This document shows, one piece after another, positions 53,597 to 61,937 of a DNA stretch of 64,000 nucleotides. A model generated the notes under the pieces. It ran no database searches. It saw nothing but the letters and a program-made list of their open reading frames with translations, and was not told where the DNA came from. The position numbers and the translations under genes are program-made. Source of the stretch: CACIAM-69d sp001698445 (GTDB lineage Bacteria; Cyanobacteriota; Cyanobacteriia; CACIAM-69d); NCBI RefSeq assembly GCF_043235035.1, contig NZ_JAZAQF010000012.1, forward strand, positions 124,001 through 188,000, read 5' to 3'. The stretch's first letter is position 1; each line of letters begins with the position of its first letter.

Positions 53597-54148
53597 CTAA
53601 TCCAAACCTTGATAGAGGGCGCTGATTGGAAACTCCAGATTCAGACTGGTTAGCATCACTTGATCGCCCGTTTGGTAAACCGTTAATTCCCAAGCACCAT
53701 CGACCTGGCGGCGATAACAACTGACCAGGGGTTGATCCTGTGAAATTAATAGATATTCTGTTAGCGAATCCAGTTTTTGATAGTCCTCAAACTTTTGGGT
53801 GCGATCGAACAATTGGGTACTGGGCGAAAGCACTTCTCCAATCAATTTGGGATAGCGTTTGACCTGGCGATCCAGGCGATCGCGCGGGTCACAGGTGACA
53901 AAAATATCGGGATAGTAATAGAACTGATCTTGGTAGGCAACTTTGACATTGCCCGAATGAAACCGACAGTCCGAATTGCCCAAGTGCAAATTAATGAGCG
54001 TTAACAAATTGAGGGCAATTCGATCATGGTTATCCGTGCCGCCCGCCATCGCATCAACCAGCCCCTGACGATATTCGTGGCGGTGGGGGCTGGCTTGTTC
54101 TAGCTCTAAATAATCCGCAGGGCTGATGTAGTTAGGAACGGCAATCAT
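53597..54148 (-). CDS. Uma2-family protein, intact
   Basis: This is a full-length Uma2 (DUF820) protein of 183 residues from ATG 54148. An earlier in-frame ATG at 54193 adds 15 residues not seen in relatives. YISPADYLELEQASPHRHEY, NSDCRFHSGNVKVAYQDQFY, YYPDIFVTCDPRD (active-site Asp) and PKLIGEVLSPST (E-x-V) are intact. It is the closest relative in this window of the broken gene at 29333-29968. Convergent with mnmE. Confidence 0.88.
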   Translation of the reverse strand: MIAVPNYISPADYLELEQASPHRHEYRQGLVDAMAGGTDNHDRIALNLLTLINLHLGNSDCRFHSGNVKVAYQDQFYYYPDIFVTCDPRDRLDRQVKRYPKLIGEVLSPSTQLFDRTQKFEDYQKLDSLTEYLLISQDQPLVSCYRRQVDGAWELTVYQTGDQVMLTSLNLEFPISALYQGLD

Positions 54149-54245
54149 GGCGGCGCGGCACGGCTTGGCTATGTCAATTTTAACCAGTCCCATTTAACCA
54201 ATCCAATTTAACCAACCCAACGGGCCAAGCCGGAGCCGATCGCCC

Positions 54246-55220
54246 CTAGCAACTGCCCACTTGCAACCCGTCGGGCAACTCCAGCGTGTCTCCCAAGGTT
54301 GTGCCGTTGTGGTAAGCCGCCAACAAGACCTCACTGGTTTTGCCCCAGGCGATCGCCCCGGTGGCATCCAGCCCGATCGCCCCCAAATCGCGACCCCGAT
54401 CGGCCGCTTCTGCCATCGACTTTTCAAAGGCCGCCGCCAAGCCCAGGCCGTCATCCACCCGGATCACAATCTTGGCCGCCAAGCATTCGTCCAAAATGTC
54501 TTCGCCAATGCCGGTGCAACTCACGCCCGCGTGGGCCGTGGCATAGTTGCCCGCTGGGGTGGCGGAGTCGCTGACCCGGCCAATGCGCTCAAAGCCTTTG
54601 CCCCCGGTGGAAGTGCCGGCCGCCACGCGCCCTTGCTGATCCAGCGCTACTACCCCAATCGTGCCGCGGCCCGCCGAGTCCGATCGGGAACCGGCCTCAA
54701 CTTCGGCGATCGTGGCAGCCATCGATCGCTTGCTGAAGTTGTCCTTGCGCTCCTCGATCCACTCGTTGAGGCGCAAATCCGTTAGTGGGTTATAAATCGG
54801 CAGGGCCAGTTCTCGCGCCAACTCCGCCGACCCCACATCCGACAACACCCGATCGCTCTGGGTTTGCAAAAAGGCCGCCAGTTCGATCGGGTTTTGGATC
54901 CGCGACACATTAATCGTGCCGCTGAACCGTTGGGCACTGCCATCCATCAGGGATGCGCTCATGCGAATTTGCCCATCGGACTGCAACACTGACCCCGTAC
55001 CCGCATTGAAGCGCGGCTCATCTTCCAACAACCGACAGCCCAGCACCACCGCCTCCTGGGCACTGGCCCCGGCCAACAAACGTTGATAGACCTGCTCCAC
55101 AATGCCGGACAGCAGCGCTCGCACAGCAGCCACGCCCCCTTTGCCCTGGAGCGAGCTGCCCGCGCCGCCGTGGATGATCAATTTGGGTTGGGTGTTGGGT
55201 TGTGTAGATGCTTGACTCAT
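54246..55220 (-). CDS. iaaA: Isoaspartyl peptidase/L-asparaginase (Ntn hydrolase)
   Basis: This plant-type asparaginase releases isoaspartyl residues and ammonia from asparagine or degrades beta-aspartyl dipeptides, e.g. from cyanophycin turnover. It is made as a precursor that cleaves itself before a Thr nucleophile: GRGTIGVVALDQQG at about 183-186. The family start LIIHGGAGSS and the substrate loop GGKGFERIGRVSDSATPAGN with GVSCTGIGED are present. ATG 55220 gives 324 residues. A linker before the Thr is Ser/Asp/Gly-rich. Cyanophycin use is inference; no cph genes are near. Confidence 0.93.
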   Translation of the reverse strand: MSQASTQPNTQPKLIIHGGAGSSLQGKGGVAAVRALLSGIVEQVYQRLLAGASAQEAVVLGCRLLEDEPRFNAGTGSVLQSDGQIRMSASLMDGSAQRFSGTINVSRIQNPIELAAFLQTQSDRVLSDVGSAELARELALPIYNPLTDLRLNEWIEERKDNFSKRSMAATIAEVEAGSRSDSAGRGTIGVVALDQQGRVAAGTSTGGKGFERIGRVSDSATPAGNYATAHAGVSCTGIGEDILDECLAAKIVIRVDDGLGLAAAFEKSMAEAADRGRDLGAIGLDATGAIAWGKTSEVLLAAYHNGTTLGDTLELPDGLQVGSC

Positions 55221-55402
55221 GGCGGGTGATCGAACGGACGATCGCAAAAAGATCGCCTCAGATTGTCCGGCTTTGGGGGAGGCTTGTCCAGGGCTAGGAA
55301 GAGGGCGAAAGCCTTAGAAAATGACTGAAACGGGGCGATCGTGATTTGCTAACTCTTGATCAAATTCCAAACAGATATCGACCAAATCCCGATCACAGCG
55401 AA

Positions 55403-55510
55403 GCAAGGGGGCTAAACCCTTTGTCTGAACGCCTGGACAGAGCCAGGCCTTGACCTGCTGAATGTTGAATCTTGACCAGATCCCGATCGCGACTGGACAA
55501 GGGGTTTAGG
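55403..55510. repeat. Two decayed palindrome-family cores in tandem
   Basis: GCAAGGGGGCTAAACCCTTTGTCTG (55403-55427) and GACAAGGGGTTTAG (55496-55509) share left flanks of the type CTTGA(C/T)CA-A-ATCCCGATC, so they look like a local duplication of one old element. Confidence 0.6.
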
Positions 55511-55744
55511 GGGGACAATTCAAGTATCAATTTTGACGAGCCAGCCGCCGCCTTGGCCCGCAACGCCTCTCCGTTCCCATTCGGGAATCTTGCTCGTTCT
55601 CCAGCCAAGCAGGCTACAAATGTTCCAGAATCAGCGATTCTGAGGATTCAAGGCTAAGGTAGGGGGTGATCGCGGCGACTCTCACTCAATTACTGATCTC
55701 AAGCATCATCAATTCATAGCAATCCAGTGATCCGAGTAAATCTA

Positions 55745-55804
55745 AGGAGATCCGAAGAAATTCGAGGAGATTCAAGGAGATTCAAGGAGATTCAAGGAGA
55801 TTCA
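55745..55804. repeat. 10-bp tandem repeat, six copies
   Basis: Units AGGAGATTCA: the last four are perfect; the first two carry changes (AGGAGATCCG, AAGAAATTCG). Confidence 0.9.
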
Positions 55805-55885
55805 CGCGGATCAACGAAGCAATGATTTAGCATCTGACCGGCCCGGCCATCCTCATGACCATCCGCCCACCGTCGCCTGCGTTCC

Positions 55886-57892
55886 ATGTTGGCTCAACCC
55901 TTGCTTAAAACCATCACGAAATGGATTCGCCTCCTGAATCGGTTATGGGCCGGGTCAGTGTTGCTGTCTTGGCGCGATGGGATAGCGATCGCCCTATTGG
56001 TGGCGGTGGTGGTGGTGACAGTGCGGGGGTTAGGCTGGATGCAGGGGACAGAGTGGGCCGCGTTTGATTTACTGGTGCGGTGGCGGCCGGCCCGTTTGGA
56101 GCAACGGGTGGTGTTGGTGGTGGTGACGGAAGCGGACTTGCGACTGTTTCGGCAATGGCCCCTCTCTGATGAAAAGTTGGCGGACTTGCTGGAAACGCTG
56201 GAAGAGTATGAACCCCGGATGATTGGGCTGGATTTGGTTCGGGATTTTCCCATGCCCCCGGGGAACGATCGCTTGGAAAAGTTGCTGCGCCAGTCCGATC
56301 GCCTGGTGGGAATCCGCAAGGTCAGTGGCGAGGGCATCGCGCCGCCACCGGCCTTGATTGACAAACCAGGGGCGATCGCCGCGTCGGATTTGCTGCTGGA
56401 TCCCGATCGCAAAGTCCGACGGGCAATTTTGTCTTTGGCTGACCAGCAGGATCAAGCGGTCTTTGGTTTGGGAACCCAAGTGGCGCTGAACTATCTGGAG
56501 CGCCAGCCCAACCCGATCACGTTGGAAGCCCTCGACGAAGAAGCAGGCATCTATCAACTGGGTCGCGCCACCATCACCCCCTTTCAGGGCAACGATGGGG
56601 CCTATGTGGGGGCGATCGATGATGGCTATCAACTGTTGTTGGACTATCGCGGCTTGGCCTGTCCCACCGACAGCCAACGCAATTGTGGGTTTCAGGTTTA
56701 CTCCGCCAATGATGTTTTAAATCGACGTGTGCCCCTGGATGCCCTCTACGATCGACTGGTGTTGGTGGGAGTCACGGCGGAAAGTCTGGGCGATCGGTTC
56801 TATACCCCCTACAGCGACACAGACCAGGGCCCGCAACTGACCTCCGGCGTGGAAATTCATGCCACGATCGCCAGCCAACTGCTGTCGGCGGCGATCGACG
56901 GCTGGCCCCTCCTTCAGGTTTGGAGCGACTCCTGGGAAATGGGCTGGATTGTGCTTTGGACGGTGGGAGGCACGCTGCTGGGCTGGACTCTGCGTCAACC
57001 GTTGCTGCTGTTTGCCATGACGGCTTTGGGCATCGTGGCCATTCTGGCGGCCGCTTGGCAAGCGTTGCAATGGATGGTTTGGATTCCGCTAGTGCCGCCG
57101 GTTTTGGGGCTGGTGGGTGGTTCCTTTGGGGCCTCGTTGGGGTTGGCGGCCAAAGAACGGCGTGATCGACAAACCATCACCGAGCTGTTTGAGCGCTACG
57201 TTACGCCGCAGGTGGCCCAGGTGATTTGGCAAAGCCGCCACCAAATTGTGCGGCGCGGGGAATTCATTGGGCAGATTTTGCCAGCCACGGTCATGTTTGC
57301 GGATTTGGTGGGGTTCACATCGATCGCGGAATCCAACCCACCGGAAATTATCTTTCCCTGGCTGAATGAGTATATGCAGTCCATGACCCAAAGCGTGCTC
57401 GATCGCAACGGCATCGTGAACAAGTTCATTGGCGACGCAATCATGGCCCTGTTTGGCGTACCGGTTCCCCAATCGCGCGATCACCAGGTGGGTGACGATG
57501 CGATCGCTGCCGTCACCTGTGCCGTGGAGATGGGTCAACGGCTCCAGCGCTTAAATCAACAGTGGCGCGATCGAGGCCGCCCCACCGCCGCCATCCGGAT
57601 TGGTATCGCTTCGGGCCCCGTCATGAGTGGTTGCATTGGCAATGTCCGCCGGTTGGAATACACCGTTATTGGGGACACTGTGAACATAGCCGCCCGATTG
57701 GAAAGTTATGACAAATCCTTTGATGGAGGACTTTGTCGCATTTTCATTGAAGAAGAAACCTATCGCCATGTGCGCGACCGCTTTCCCACCCGATTCATTG
57801 GCCCAGTTACCCTTAAGGGGCGAGAACGGGCCACAAATATCTATCAAGTGCTGTTACCTTTGCAGCCAGATGATCTCAACAAAACCCCTTAG
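55886..57892 (+). CDS. CHASE2-domain adenylate cyclase
   Basis: This membrane signal protein of 668 residues should make cAMP in response to an extracytoplasmic signal. A membrane helix (about 28-50) is followed by a CHASE2 sensor domain (about 55-330: AAFDLLVRWRPARLEQRVVL, LVRDFPMPPGNDRL), three hydrophobic helices (about 350-430) and a class III cyclase domain (about 440-650). Metal Asp in MFADLVGFTSI (about 470), Lys and metal Asp in NKFIGDAIM (about 511), the EYTVIGDTVNIAARLE (about 590) and transition-state Arg are intact; Asp after GLY in GDTVN suits ATP. It has no adjacent partner. It precedes the diguanylate cyclase/phosphodiesterase gene, though separated by 1 kb. Confidence 0.93.
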   Translation: MLAQPLLKTITKWIRLLNRLWAGSVLLSWRDGIAIALLVAVVVVTVRGLGWMQGTEWAAFDLLVRWRPARLEQRVVLVVVTEADLRLFRQWPLSDEKLADLLETLEEYEPRMIGLDLVRDFPMPPGNDRLEKLLRQSDRLVGIRKVSGEGIAPPPALIDKPGAIAASDLLLDPDRKVRRAILSLADQQDQAVFGLGTQVALNYLERQPNPITLEALDEEAGIYQLGRATITPFQGNDGAYVGAIDDGYQLLLDYRGLACPTDSQRNCGFQVYSANDVLNRRVPLDALYDRLVLVGVTAESLGDRFYTPYSDTDQGPQLTSGVEIHATIASQLLSAAIDGWPLLQVWSDSWEMGWIVLWTVGGTLLGWTLRQPLLLFAMTALGIVAILAAAWQALQWMVWIPLVPPVLGLVGGSFGASLGLAAKERRDRQTITELFERYVTPQVAQVIWQSRHQIVRRGEFIGQILPATVMFADLVGFTSIAESNPPEIIFPWLNEYMQSMTQSVLDRNGIVNKFIGDAIMALFGVPVPQSRDHQVGDDAIAAVTCAVEMGQRLQRLNQQWRDRGRPTAAIRIGIASGPVMSGCIGNVRRLEYTVIGDTVNIAARLESYDKSFDGGLCRIFIEEETYRHVRDRFPTRFIGPVTLKGRERATNIYQVLLPLQPDDLNKTP

Positions 57893-58051
57893 AATGCTCG
57901 CTGCAACCCCTGCTTTCCCAAGTTCTGGGAGAGCAAGGTTCAACCGGCCCCATCAGCCCAAGAATGGAAAAAGACTCGCATCACTCGGTCGGCAGGTTTT
58001 GAAAATGGTGCGGGTGAAAGTGGTGTGGGATCGAACAATCTCGATCCATTC

Positions 58052-58104
58052 TGTCCAAGCTCTCCTAGCTCAGGCTATCCCAGTGCCCGTGGGACTTTTG
58101 GACA
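58052..58104 (+). terminator. Nested hairpin downstream of the cyclase
   Basis: TGTCCAA (58052-58058) pairs with TTGGACA (58098-58104), and inside TCCCA (58078-58082) pairs with TGGGA (58090-58094). AAAAACC follows instead of a U-run, so this may be a structured RNA element rather than a terminator. Confidence 0.35.
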
Positions 58105-58244
58105 AAAACCAGCATTATTCAGCCATTTCTGAAGTATTTTAGAACCACTTTTCAAGTTATTTTGCCGGCTGGCTCTTGGGTCATTTTTCCTAGTCATTTT
58201 CTTCAGTCATTTTTTAAAGGCATTTTGCTGCTTTTTTCAAAACC

Positions 58245-58280
58245 CACTTCCAAGCCCATTTCCAAGCCCACTTCCAAGCC
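58245..58280. repeat. 12-bp tandem repeat, three copies
   Basis: CACTTCCAAGCC, CATTTCCAAGCC, CACTTCCAAGCC, followed by CACTG. Confidence 0.9.
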
Positions 58281-58913
58281 CACTGAACCGCATCCCGTGG
58301 CAATGGCCCAATCCCGATCGCCCACTCAGCCACTGACTAACTAGCCTGCTCGGTCACCGATCACAGGAGCCACGGAGCCAAACCGGCTTGATCGGCCGTC
58401 GGCCCAGCGGCCACCAGCCCCCTGACCCAGACCTCAAGCGAGATATAAAAGGGTGCAATTTTCGCTCATCACCTAAAATGTGACCTTGTTCAACACCAGG
58501 CAAAAGGGGGCGAATATTTTTGGACGAATACCCTTGAGCCAAGATATTCCTCCAAAGATCTTTGCTATTCCATCACCTTGATGACAGCAGTGGCATCCGG
58601 TCTGCCTTGGTGACGAATGACCAAGATATTTTCTGTTGATTGCCGATTGCTTGCCGATTGCTTGTGTGTTGCTTGCCTGTTAATTGCCTGTTGAAGACCT
58701 GCCAATCACCTATTGATCGCCCGTTGATGCCTATCAATCCCCCGTTGACGGCCTGTCAATTGCCTGTGGATCGGATGATGATCCCCGCCGATTGCCATCG
58801 ATCGTCCAGTTGATCGCTCACCTGCCAACTGTCTGTCGGGAGGTTACCAACCACCCCGAAGACCCAACAATCACGCGGCGGCCCAGTCGCTTTGTGCTTA
58901 TTTGGTTTTGTCT

Positions 58914-61900
58914 ATGAAGATGCCTTGGCTACCCACGATCGTTGCGAGCGGAACTGTTGTTGCGATTTTGGCCGGCACTTGGCTATTTGATCAGGCCGAT
59001 CGTGATCGCCGTTTATACGATCGACGATCGCGCATTTCGGCGGAGCTGACGGCCCTGGAAACCCAAATTCAAAGCAACCTGAAGGTGCGGGCCATGCTGG
59101 GCTACAGCCTCGCCACCTACATTGCCACTGAAGGGCGGCTCAACACCGCAGCATTCAACGCCTTTGCCGGTTCAATCATTGCCGATGATCCGGCCATCCA
59201 AGCGGTGCAGGTGGTTCAGGGGCCGCGGGTTGTATACCGCTATCCCCCGTTGCCCCCTGCCGAAATTAGCCCCCGAGTTCCCACTTCAGCCGCTTGTCCG
59301 CCCCAGTCGATCGCGGCGGGTCGATCGCGGGCCCCCTCTTGGACATTAGCCACGGATTTACCCTGGAACTTAAATCCCGTCTGTCTCCCCCGTCTTCAGT
59401 TCGATCGCCCCCGGCCTCTGCTTCTCATTAACACCACTATGCCCATTCGTCAGTTGGCTTCCTTGGGTCAACCCCCGATCCAAGTGCAAGTGGCGATCAA
59501 GGTCAACCAAGTGGTGGAAGATTTGCGCGCCAATCGCCAATCGTCAGTCCATCTGGCCGTGTGGGTGCGGGGCCAAGCTTTGGAGCGGCAATTTGGGGAA
59601 TTAATTTTGGCTCGCCAGCAACCGGTGCGATCGTTCCTGCAAGTGGGCAACAGCCATTGGGAGCTGGCGGCCTTGCCCCGAGATGGTTGGGTGCTGTACT
59701 CGCGTCGATCGCTCTGGACTTGGTTAACTGGCTGTGGCTTGGCGATCATTGGCGGTGTGCAGATTTATCGCTGGATGCAGTTGCCCGCTCGCCTGGCCGA
59801 TCGGGCGCAATCCAACGAAGATCGCTGGCAACTGGTGCTCCAGGGCAACAATGACGGCATTTGGGATTGGAACCCCAAGTCCGATGAAGTGGTCTACTCT
59901 AGCCGCTGGAAATCTATGTTGGGCTATCAAGCCGATGAAATTGGCAACCGCCGATCGGAATGGATTTCTAGAGTGCATCCCGATGATTTGGGTCGCGTTT
60001 TGCGGGGCTTTGACGATTATGTCAACCGCAAAATCAATGAATATTCCATGGAATATCGGCTGCGATGCCGCGATGGCCAATACAAATGGATTTCGGCCCG
60101 AGGCCAAGCCCAGTGGGATCGCCGGGGACAAGTGCAAAGAATGGTGGGATCCATTACCGACATTGACAAACGCAAGCGCTCAGAAGCAGCCCTCCGAGAA
60201 AGCGAAGAACGGTTTCGGGCGATCGTGGAACAGGCCGCGATCGGGATTTGCCAAATTGACCCCAACGGCCGCTATTTACATGTCAATCAGCGGTTCTGTA
60301 ACCTCCTGGGCTACACAGAAGCAGAACTTTTGCAGCAAACTTTTCAGGATTTGACCTATCCCGGCGACTTGGCTGAAAACCTCAAACAATCCCAGCGGCT
60401 GTGGCGAGGCGACATTTCCTCCTTTTCTCTGGAAAAACGCTACCTGCGCAAAGACGGTCAGCTCCAGTGGGTGAATGTGACCGTTTCCCTGGTGCAATCT
60501 GCCAGCGACGCGCAGCCCTACACCCTGGCTTTGGTTGAAGACATCAGCGCCCGCAAACAGGCGGAAGAACAGTTAACCTACAACGCGTTCTACGATGCCT
60601 TGACGGGGCTGCCCAATCGAAACTTATTTGTCGATCGGCTGAAAGTTTGCCTCAGCCAATCCCAACGCCACGCCAATCGGATGTTTGGGGTGTTGTATGT
60701 GGACCTCGATCGGTTCAAAGTGGTCAACGACAGCCTAGGACACCATGCGGGCGATGAACTCTTGGTGCAAATTGGCCGCCGTCTGCAAAGTTGCCTGCGG
60801 TGCAACGACACCGTGGCCCGGCTGGGGGGCGATGAGTTTGCCGTGATTTTGGACGATGTGGGCACAAGTGAGGAGGCCCTGTGGGTAGCAGATCGGGTGC
60901 AGGAACACCTGAAACAGCCCTTTCACATTCATGGCCATGACTTCTACACCAGCGCCAGCATTGGCGTGGCCCTCAGCCAGGATCCCGCCACCCAACAGCC
61001 CTACGCCAACTGGCAAAACCTCATGCGCGATGCGGATATTGCCATGTATCGCGCCAAGGCCAACGGCAAGGGCTGCTCCCAAGTCTTTGAGCCAATGTTG
61101 CACCACAGCACCCTCACGCAGTTGCAGATTGAAAGCGATTTGCGCCAAGCTCTCAGCAACAACGGTTTAGAGGTCTATTTCCAACCGATCGTCCGCATTC
61201 AAGATCTGCGGTTGGTGGGCTTTGAGGCCCTGGTGCGCTGGAATCACCCCCAACAGGGTTGGATCTCGCCGTCCGTGATGGTGGCCGCAGCAGAGGAAAC
61301 GGATTTGATTGTGCATTTGGGGGAATGGGTGTTGGCGGCGGCCTGCGCCCAACTGCAACAGTGGCGATCGCGCTGGCATCGGGATCATAGCCATCTCCCC
61401 CTCTCCATTAGCGTCAACATTGCGGGGCGACAGTTTGCCCAAGCAAATTTGGTGCAGCAGATTGAACGAACCCTGATGGAAACGGGCTTGCCGCCGGCCT
61501 GTTTGCGCATTGAGGTGACCGAAAGTGTGATTGCGGAGCGGGTCGATTCGGTGGTGGATAAGCTGGCACGGCTCAAGGCGTTGGGGGTGCAATCCTGCAT
61601 TGATGATTTCGGCACGGGCTATTCTTCCCTCAGCCGGTTGCAGCAGTTCCCCATCAACGCCCTCAAGGTCGATCGCTCCTTCGTGAAGGATCTGCCCTAC
61701 TCGGAAGACAGCGCCGCCATTGTGCGGACGATCGTGAACTTAGCCCGCAGTTTGAACATTCACACGGTGGCCGAGGGCATTGAAACCCCAGAACAGTTGC
61801 AATGTCTAGAACAGTTGGGCTGTGACTATGGCCAGGGCTTTTTGTTTGCCAAACCCATGCAGGCGGCCGCGGCGGAAGAATTGTTGAGGGGCGATCGGGT

Positions 61901-61937
61901 GCTGTCGGTCATTCGGCCCCAGTTAGGCCTGAATTAG
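58914..61937 (+). CDS. CHASE-like/PAS-PAS-GGDEF-EAL c-di-GMP enzyme
   Basis: This 1007-residue membrane protein could both make and break cyclic di-GMP. ATG 58914 is preferred over TTG 58902. Helix (about 5-25), a periplasmic CHASE-type sensor (about 40-270), a second helix (about 272-292), then PAS domains at about 305-430 and 435-550 with a PAC signature (MEYRLRCRDGQYKWISARGQ). The GGDEF domain keeps LGGDEFAVIL (about 637) and an inhibitory RxxD site (RCND) five residues before it. The EAL domain keeps EALVRW (about 770), DDFGTGYSSLS and the metal Asp/Glu blocks. Both catalytic sites look intact. Its 3' end overlaps recJ by 29 bp, tail to tail. Confidence 0.94.
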   Translation: MKMPWLPTIVASGTVVAILAGTWLFDQADRDRRLYDRRSRISAELTALETQIQSNLKVRAMLGYSLATYIATEGRLNTAAFNAFAGSIIADDPAIQAVQVVQGPRVVYRYPPLPPAEISPRVPTSAACPPQSIAAGRSRAPSWTLATDLPWNLNPVCLPRLQFDRPRPLLLINTTMPIRQLASLGQPPIQVQVAIKVNQVVEDLRANRQSSVHLAVWVRGQALERQFGELILARQQPVRSFLQVGNSHWELAALPRDGWVLYSRRSLWTWLTGCGLAIIGGVQIYRWMQLPARLADRAQSNEDRWQLVLQGNNDGIWDWNPKSDEVVYSSRWKSMLGYQADEIGNRRSEWISRVHPDDLGRVLRGFDDYVNRKINEYSMEYRLRCRDGQYKWISARGQAQWDRRGQVQRMVGSITDIDKRKRSEAALRESEERFRAIVEQAAIGICQIDPNGRYLHVNQRFCNLLGYTEAELLQQTFQDLTYPGDLAENLKQSQRLWRGDISSFSLEKRYLRKDGQLQWVNVTVSLVQSASDAQPYTLALVEDISARKQAEEQLTYNAFYDALTGLPNRNLFVDRLKVCLSQSQRHANRMFGVLYVDLDRFKVVNDSLGHHAGDELLVQIGRRLQSCLRCNDTVARLGGDEFAVILDDVGTSEEALWVADRVQEHLKQPFHIHGHDFYTSASIGVALSQDPATQQPYANWQNLMRDADIAMYRAKANGKGCSQVFEPMLHHSTLTQLQIESDLRQALSNNGLEVYFQPIVRIQDLRLVGFEALVRWNHPQQGWISPSVMVAAAEETDLIVHLGEWVLAAACAQLQQWRSRWHRDHSHLPLSISVNIAGRQFAQANLVQQIERTLMETGLPPACLRIEVTESVIAERVDSVVDKLARLKALGVQSCIDDFGTGYSSLSRLQQFPINALKVDRSFVKDLPYSEDSAAIVRTIVNLARSLNIHTVAEGIETPEQLQCLEQLGCDYGQGFLFAKPMQAAAAEELLRGDRVLSVIRPQLGLN

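Larger units (their letters stand above)
55221..55885. other. Intergenic region with core relics and 10-bp array
   Basis: It contains two relics of the palindromic family (55403-55427, 55497-55510) and a 10-bp array (55745-55804). Two overlapping frames here (plus 55472-55657, minus 55393-55608) lack any support. The AC gene promoter is presumably near 55805-55880 but was not identified. Confidence 0.5.
57893..58913. other. 1-kb intergenic region
   Basis: A nested hairpin (58052-58104) lies 150 bases after the cyclase stop. At 58245-58280 a 12-bp repeat occurs. Near 58637-58790 runs a degenerate array of units like GATTGCTTGCC and CCTGTTGA. No credible gene was found; frames 57708-58142 and 58162-58344 are unsupported. 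Confidence 0.5.

Noticed and set aside
57708..58142. 144-codon plus frame after the cyclase
   Set aside because: It begins inside the cyclase gene in another frame, and its unique part has no recognisable features.
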